A DNA stretch of 44,187 nt from positions 1 through 44,187 of the forward strand of contig JAEENZ010000175.1 of assembly GCA_016283985.1 (NCBI GenBank), written 5' to 3'. The DNA is from Bacteroidales bacterium (GTDB lineage: Bacteria > Bacteroidota > Bacteroidia > Bacteroidales > UBA932). A model generated the notes under the pieces. The model did no database searches. It was not told the DNA's origin and saw nothing but the letters and a program-made list of their open reading frames with translations. A program made the position numbers and the translations under genes. This document shows, piece by piece, positions 40,645-44,187 of the stretch (within the stretch, counting starts at the first letter, position 1; the number at the start of each line of letters is the position of its first letter).

Positions 40645-41547
40645 ATGGAAAAGGATATCATTCAGATAAATAGCATCGACACCTACTGCAAATACTGTGG
40701 GTTCGAAGTGCTGCACCCGTTGGTGACGGTTGTCAATATGGCAGAAGCGGTGAGAAATTACCCGGAATGCAAGCTTAACTTCGGGGTATATTCCATTTGG
40801 CTCAAGCAGGGAGCCGGCTGCAGCATCAAATACGGTCGGCGGGAGTATGACTACCAGGAAGGAACCGTTGTGAGTTTTGCTCCGGGCCAGGTTGTCCAGG
40901 TAGAGCCCAATGATGGTATGAGCAATTCTTCAATAGGCCTCCTGTTCCATCCGGACCTGATTCACGGCACCTCGCTTGGACGAAAGATTGCCCGCTACAC
41001 CTTCTTTTCCTACGATCAGACGGAAGCCCTGCATCTTTCCGAACGCGAGCGGAATCAATATCTGGCAATAATCGACAGCATCAAGGCAGAGTTGGAACAT
41101 GCAATCGACAAACATAGCCGGGAGCTGCTCTGCGACCATATCGAACTATTGCTAGACATTTGCCTTCGATTCTATGACCGCCAGTTTATCACGCGCTATA
41201 AGGTAAACGTCGACATCCTCGCAGATTTCGAACGCATCTTGAACGCCTATTTCAAAGACGGCCTTGCGGAGCAGAAAGGTTTCCCTACAGTAGCCTGGCT
41301 GGCAGATCGGGTACATCTTTCGGCCAGTTATTTCGGCGATTTGATAAAAAAGGAAACCGGACTGACTGCACAGGAATACATCCAGAACAAGATTGTCACC
41401 CTGTCCAAGCAGGAGCTTCTTGGAACGAATTTGCCTGTATCGGAGATTGCCTATAAGCTGGGCTTTGAATATCCCCAGCATTTCACCCGACTGTTCAAAA
41501 AAGTGACCGGGATGTCTCCCTCTGAATATAGATCATCAATCAATTGA
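40645..41547 (+). CDS. AraC-family transcriptional regulator
   Basis: 300 residues from the ATG at 40645. N-terminal cupin-like sensing domain (YGRREYDYQEGTVVSFAPGQV), then the double helix-turn-helix: WLADRVHLSASYFGDLIKKETGLTAQEYIQNKIV and VSEIAYKLGFEYPQHFTRLFKKVTGMSPSEYR. It stands between the flavodoxin fusion and the hydrolase gene on the same strand and is the likely regulator of this block. The start is only 37 bases after the fusion gene stop; a degenerate TATATTTA lies 14 bases upstream of its ATG. Confidence 0.92.
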   Translation: MEKDIIQINSIDTYCKYCGFEVLHPLVTVVNMAEAVRNYPECKLNFGVYSIWLKQGAGCSIKYGRREYDYQEGTVVSFAPGQVVQVEPNDGMSNSSIGLLFHPDLIHGTSLGRKIARYTFFSYDQTEALHLSERERNQYLAIIDSIKAELEHAIDKHSRELLCDHIELLLDICLRFYDRQFITRYKVNVDILADFERILNAYFKDGLAEQKGFPTVAWLADRVHLSASYFGDLIKKETGLTAQEYIQNKIVTLSKQELLGTNLPVSEIAYKLGFEYPQHFTRLFKKVTGMSPSEYRSSIN

Positions 41548-41553
41548 TTAATA

Positions 41554-42597
41554 ATGAAGTATATAGCATTCATTTCAGCCGCCATTTTGGCTTTTGCCTG
41601 CTGTCAAAACAATAACGAGAATATGAGCACATTGACGCTTACTCGGGAATGGGACAAGACCTTCCCCAAGTCCGAACTGGTGAACCACAGCAAGGTCACC
41701 TTCCATAACCGCTACGGCATCGAGCTGGCGGCCGATATGTATGTCCCGAAAAACGCGGAAGGCAAGCTTCCCGCCATCGCCGTGACAGGCCCCTTCGGCG
41801 CCGTGAAGGAACAGACCAGCGGTCTCTATGCCCAGCATATGGCAGAGCGTGGCTTCCTGACCATTGCATTCGATCCGTCCTATACCGGCGAGTCCGGCGG
41901 CGAGCCCCGTCGGATGGCTTCCCCGGACATCAACACCGAGGACTTCCTGGCGGCGGTGGATTTCCTTTCCACTTGCGACCTGGTCGATCCGGAGCGCATC
42001 GGAATCATCGGCATTTGCGGCTTCGGCGGCATGGCCATCAATGCTGCCGCGCTTGATCCGCGCATCAAAGCCACGGTAACGTCTACGATGTACGATATGA
42101 GCAAGGTGAACGTGGAGGGCTATTTCGCCAGTGAGAACACGCCCGCTCAGCGGATGGAGAAACGCAAGGCTATCGCTGCCCAGCGGACGAAGGACTATGC
42201 ATCAGGCACATACGAGCGTGCTGGCGGCGTAGTCGACCCGCTCCCGGAGGATGCGCCCTGGTTCGTCAAGGATTATCACGCCTATTACAAGTGTCCTCGC
42301 GGCTATCACCCCCGCAGCGGCAACTCCACCGACGGCTGGAACGTTATCGGCTGCCAGAGTTTCCTGAACCAACCCCTCTTGGCCTGGGCAGGTGAAATCG
42401 AGAACCCCGTGCTCCTAATTCACGGCGAGAAGGCTCACAGCCGCTATTTCAGCGAGTACGCCTATAGTCTTCTTACCGGTAGCAACAAGGAACTCCTTAT
42501 CATCCCCGGAGCTGTCCATATCGACCTCTATGATGACGTAGCTGGCGTGATCCCTTACGACAAGATTGAATCCTTCTTCAAAGAGAATCTGAAATAA
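41554..42597 (+). CDS. Alpha/beta hydrolase lipoprotein with Cys nucleophile
   Basis: 347 residues, starting 6 bp after the AraC gene. Signal with lipobox-like AFAC followed by C. Alpha/beta hydrolase fold: LPAIAVTGPFGAVKEQ oxyanion region, AFDPSYTGESGG, nucleophile elbow GICGFGG with Cys155 in place of serine, and a C-terminal His in GAVHIDLYDD; the acid is plausibly in PVLLIHGEKAHSRYF. Cys nucleophiles are known in dienelactone hydrolases. Homologues of this kind often accompany flavodoxin-like and FMN reductase genes. Confidence 0.82.
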   Translation: MKYIAFISAAILAFACCQNNNENMSTLTLTREWDKTFPKSELVNHSKVTFHNRYGIELAADMYVPKNAEGKLPAIAVTGPFGAVKEQTSGLYAQHMAERGFLTIAFDPSYTGESGGEPRRMASPDINTEDFLAAVDFLSTCDLVDPERIGIIGICGFGGMAINAAALDPRIKATVTSTMYDMSKVNVEGYFASENTPAQRMEKRKAIAAQRTKDYASGTYERAGGVVDPLPEDAPWFVKDYHAYYKCPRGYHPRSGNSTDGWNVIGCQSFLNQPLLAWAGEIENPVLLIHGEKAHSRYFSEYAYSLLTGSNKELLIIPGAVHIDLYDDVAGVIPYDKIESFFKENLK

Positions 42598-42616
42598 CTT
42601 CACCGTCGTTGTCATT

Positions 42617-43153
42617 ATGAAAAAAGTTGTGGTTATATCAACCAGCCTACGTCCTGGTTCCAACAGCAATGCATTGGCGGAAAGATTTGCAGAAGGAGCA
42701 AAAGCCGCAGGGCATGAAGTGGAGTTCATCTCCCTGCGCGGTAAGGAAATCAAGTTCTGCATTGGCTGCTTGTCCTGCCAAAAGACCGGCGAGTGCGTTT
42801 TCAAGGATGATGTTCCTGCTATCATGGACAAAGTCCTCAATGCTAATGTAATATGCTGGACGACACCCATCTATTACTATGAGATGTCCGGCCAGATGAA
42901 GACGCTCATCGACCGTATGAATGCGATGTACCCCAAAGATTACAAGTTCAGGGACATCTATCTGCTGACCACGGCGGCCGAGGACGAAGAACACACGCCA
43001 AAGCGTGCCGAGAGCGGCCTGCAAGGCTGGATAGACTGCTATGAAAAAGCAACTCTAAAGAGCCACCTCTTCTGCGGCGGTGTCAATGATCCGCGGGAAA
43101 TCTCCGGCAACACTAAACTGGAAGAGGCGTACGAACTTGGGAAAAGCGTTTAG
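42617..43153 (+). CDS. NAD(P)H-dependent FMN reductase/flavodoxin-like protein
   Basis: 178 residues. FMN-binding loop VVVISTSLRPGSNSNALAERFAEGAKAAGHEVEFI, a cysteine cluster KFCIGCLSCQKTGEC typical of iron-sulfur-flavoprotein-like reductases, and TTPIYYYEMSGQMKTLIDRM. It probably transfers electrons from NAD(P)H to flavin or quinones in the cytoplasm. Last gene of the AraC-hydrolase-reductase group, followed by a terminator at 43227-43267. Confidence 0.88.
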   Translation: MKKVVVISTSLRPGSNSNALAERFAEGAKAAGHEVEFISLRGKEIKFCIGCLSCQKTGECVFKDDVPAIMDKVLNANVICWTTPIYYYEMSGQMKTLIDRMNAMYPKDYKFRDIYLLTTAAEDEEHTPKRAESGLQGWIDCYEKATLKSHLFCGGVNDPREISGNTKLEEAYELGKSV

Positions 43154-43226
43154 TTGGTTAATTCGGATTCGGTGTCGTCCTGTCGACACACACACCTCCA
43201 GAATCAACTGGAAACATACAAAAGAT

Positions 43227-43267
43227 AAATGCTAACCGATTTGTAATTAATCAGTTAGCATTTTTAA
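43227..43267 (+). terminator. Rho-independent terminator
   Basis: AAATGCTAAC (43227-43236) pairs perfectly with GTTAGCATTT (43254-43263); an inner GATT/AATC extends the stem, and a T-run followed by AAATAG ends it. It closes the redox block 73 bases after the reductase stop. A smaller hairpin GTGTCG/CGACAC lies at 43172-43189. The remainder of the 278-base spacer to 43432 holds only decayed sequence. Confidence 0.85.
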
Positions 43268-43431
43268 ATAGTAGACCAAACGGGTAAATTCTCGAACCTT
43301 CTGGAGGACCTTCTGAAGGTTGAAAGATTTTCACAATATATTGAAAATCAGGAAAATAATAATATGATAGAAGCGGATTTAACCTTTGCTTGTTTTTTGC
43401 ATCTAATGTTTAGACTCAATTCCAAAACCGT

Positions 43432-44187
43432 ATGAAATCTCATCCGCTTCGAACCATTGTTATAGCATTAGCTTGCTCTTTCTTTTGTCTTGAAATGAAT
43501 GCCCAGCGCATCGTATGTGACGAAACCTGCAAACTGGCTGATGCTCCGCCGGCAACTGCTTCTGCCGTTACCACGAAACCGGCACAGACAAAACCAACTG
43601 CTTCCACAAAGAAAACGACCTCAACTCCGGTATCTGTAGTAAAGGAAGAACCCGGCTTTGCCGTAGTCAGTCCCGTCGGCAGGTCATCTGTAGAACTGAT
43701 TCAACAGGCTCCGAGGCTCCAGACACTGGACGGCAAGACCATTGCTGTGGTTGGTGTGAGCTTTATGACAAGTGTTACCCACCCGGAAATCAAACGGCTC
43801 ATTCTGGCGCATTATCCATCGGCAAAAGTGATCCTGTTGGATGAGATCGGAATCGCCGGACCTTATCCGGCACCTGGCGTCACTCGCAAAGCCAAGGAAG
43901 AGTTTCAAGCCAATCTCAAGGAGATGGGTGTGGATGCCGTGATTTCCGGCAACGGCGGCTGCGGACTTTGCACGCCTAAAGAGACAGGGTCTTGCATCGC
44001 CGCTGAGTATCTGGGTATTCCTTCGGTAATTATCGCCGGCCCCGGCTTCGTGGACCAGGCCAAATATACGGCCCTCAACAATGGTGTTCCCGTGATGCGG
44101 GTGGCGCAGTATCCGGGGGCATTTGCTACTCATACTGCCGATGAACTGATTAAGAATACGCGCGAGATTCTATGGCCGCAGATTGTG
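43432..44187 (+). CDS. Second copy of the UGSC-like two-domain exported protein, cut by the window edge
   Basis: 252 codons without a stop from the ATG at 43432 to the edge. The product is clearly a close paralogue of the protein at 29782-31776: same signal peptide, IVCDETCKL, linker with diverged composition, DGKTIAVVGVSFMT, GNGGCGLCTPKETGSC and the YPGAFATHTADEL end. Many differences are synonymous, so both copies appear to be under selection. The upstream 50 bases are also similar (TTTTTTGCATCTAAT versus TGTTTTGCATCTAAT), so promoter and gene were duplicated together. Confidence 0.7.
   Translation, partial: MKSHPLRTIVIALACSFFCLEMNAQRIVCDETCKLADAPPATASAVTTKPAQTKPTASTKKTTSTPVSVVKEEPGFAVVSPVGRSSVELIQQAPRLQTLDGKTIAVVGVSFMTSVTHPEIKRLILAHYPSAKVILLDEIGIAGPYPAPGVTRKAKEEFQANLKEMGVDAVISGNGGCGLCTPKETGSCIAAEYLGIPSVIIAGPGFVDQAKYTALNNGVPVMRVAQYPGAFATHTADELIKNTREILWPQIV

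Overview
The window looks like chromosomal DNA of a fairly GC-rich member of the order Bacteroidales, probably a gut-type uncultured or Alistipes/Cryptobacteroides-like lineage; the exact genus cannot be fixed from sequence alone. The evidence is the Bacteroidota-type -7 promoter box (TAnnTTTG) in front of many genes, the four-gene ExbB/4TM/ExbD/ExbD cluster, a Porin_10-like outer-membrane protein, a BT_3928-type DoxX/MauE protein, fimbrillin-type lipoproteins and a compact Bacteroidales-type FolP. No rRNA, tRNA, CRISPR array, transposase or integrase gene was recognised.

Layout. 1-5.5 kb (minus strand): the start of a gene leaving the window, a terminator, a proton-channel energy-transducing operon (exbB, 4-TM protein, two exbD), then ansA, tatD and dprA. 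5.5-16.6 kb: queA, a Nudix hydrolase, an SRPBCC-like protein, an RsmF-type RNA methyltransferase, a TPR protein, an M13 metallopeptidase, a LolC/FtsX-like permease, a large outer-membrane porin, a lytic transglycosylase and an FtsB/DivIC-like division protein. 16.6-29.7 kb: a nucleotidyltransferase, CPBP protease, folP, tmk, DoxX-like protein, sppA, rubrerythrin, pdxB, a LarA homologue, AbrB + acyltransferase, a KdgK-like sugar kinase and two small envelope proteins. These are mostly housekeeping genes in short overlapping operons.

29.8-44.2 kb is accessory in character. It is bracketed by two direct copies of an unusual exported two-domain protein whose first half resembles the UGSC (seleno)protein family; the second copy runs off the right edge. 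Between them lie (a) a LysR-divergent operon in which a DASS/SLC13 transporter sits between two paralogous M49 (DPP III-like) lipoproteins that have both lost zinc-ligand histidines, and (b) a redox-flavoured block: a 48-residue peptide, a lipoprotein that appears to fuse a fimbrillin-like domain, a flavodoxin and a cyclophilin-like domain, an AraC regulator, a lipoprotein hydrolase with a cysteine nucleophile, and an FMN reductase-like flavoprotein.

Most notable signals: two in-frame palindromic insertions inside essential-type genes (rsmF-like and folP) that share a sequence signature and resemble the Rickettsia palindromic element phenomenon; the dead-peptidase/transporter operon; the surface flavodoxin fusion; and a recurrent promoter arrangement that predicts leaderless mRNAs for tatD, ftsB-like, tmk and the porin gene.
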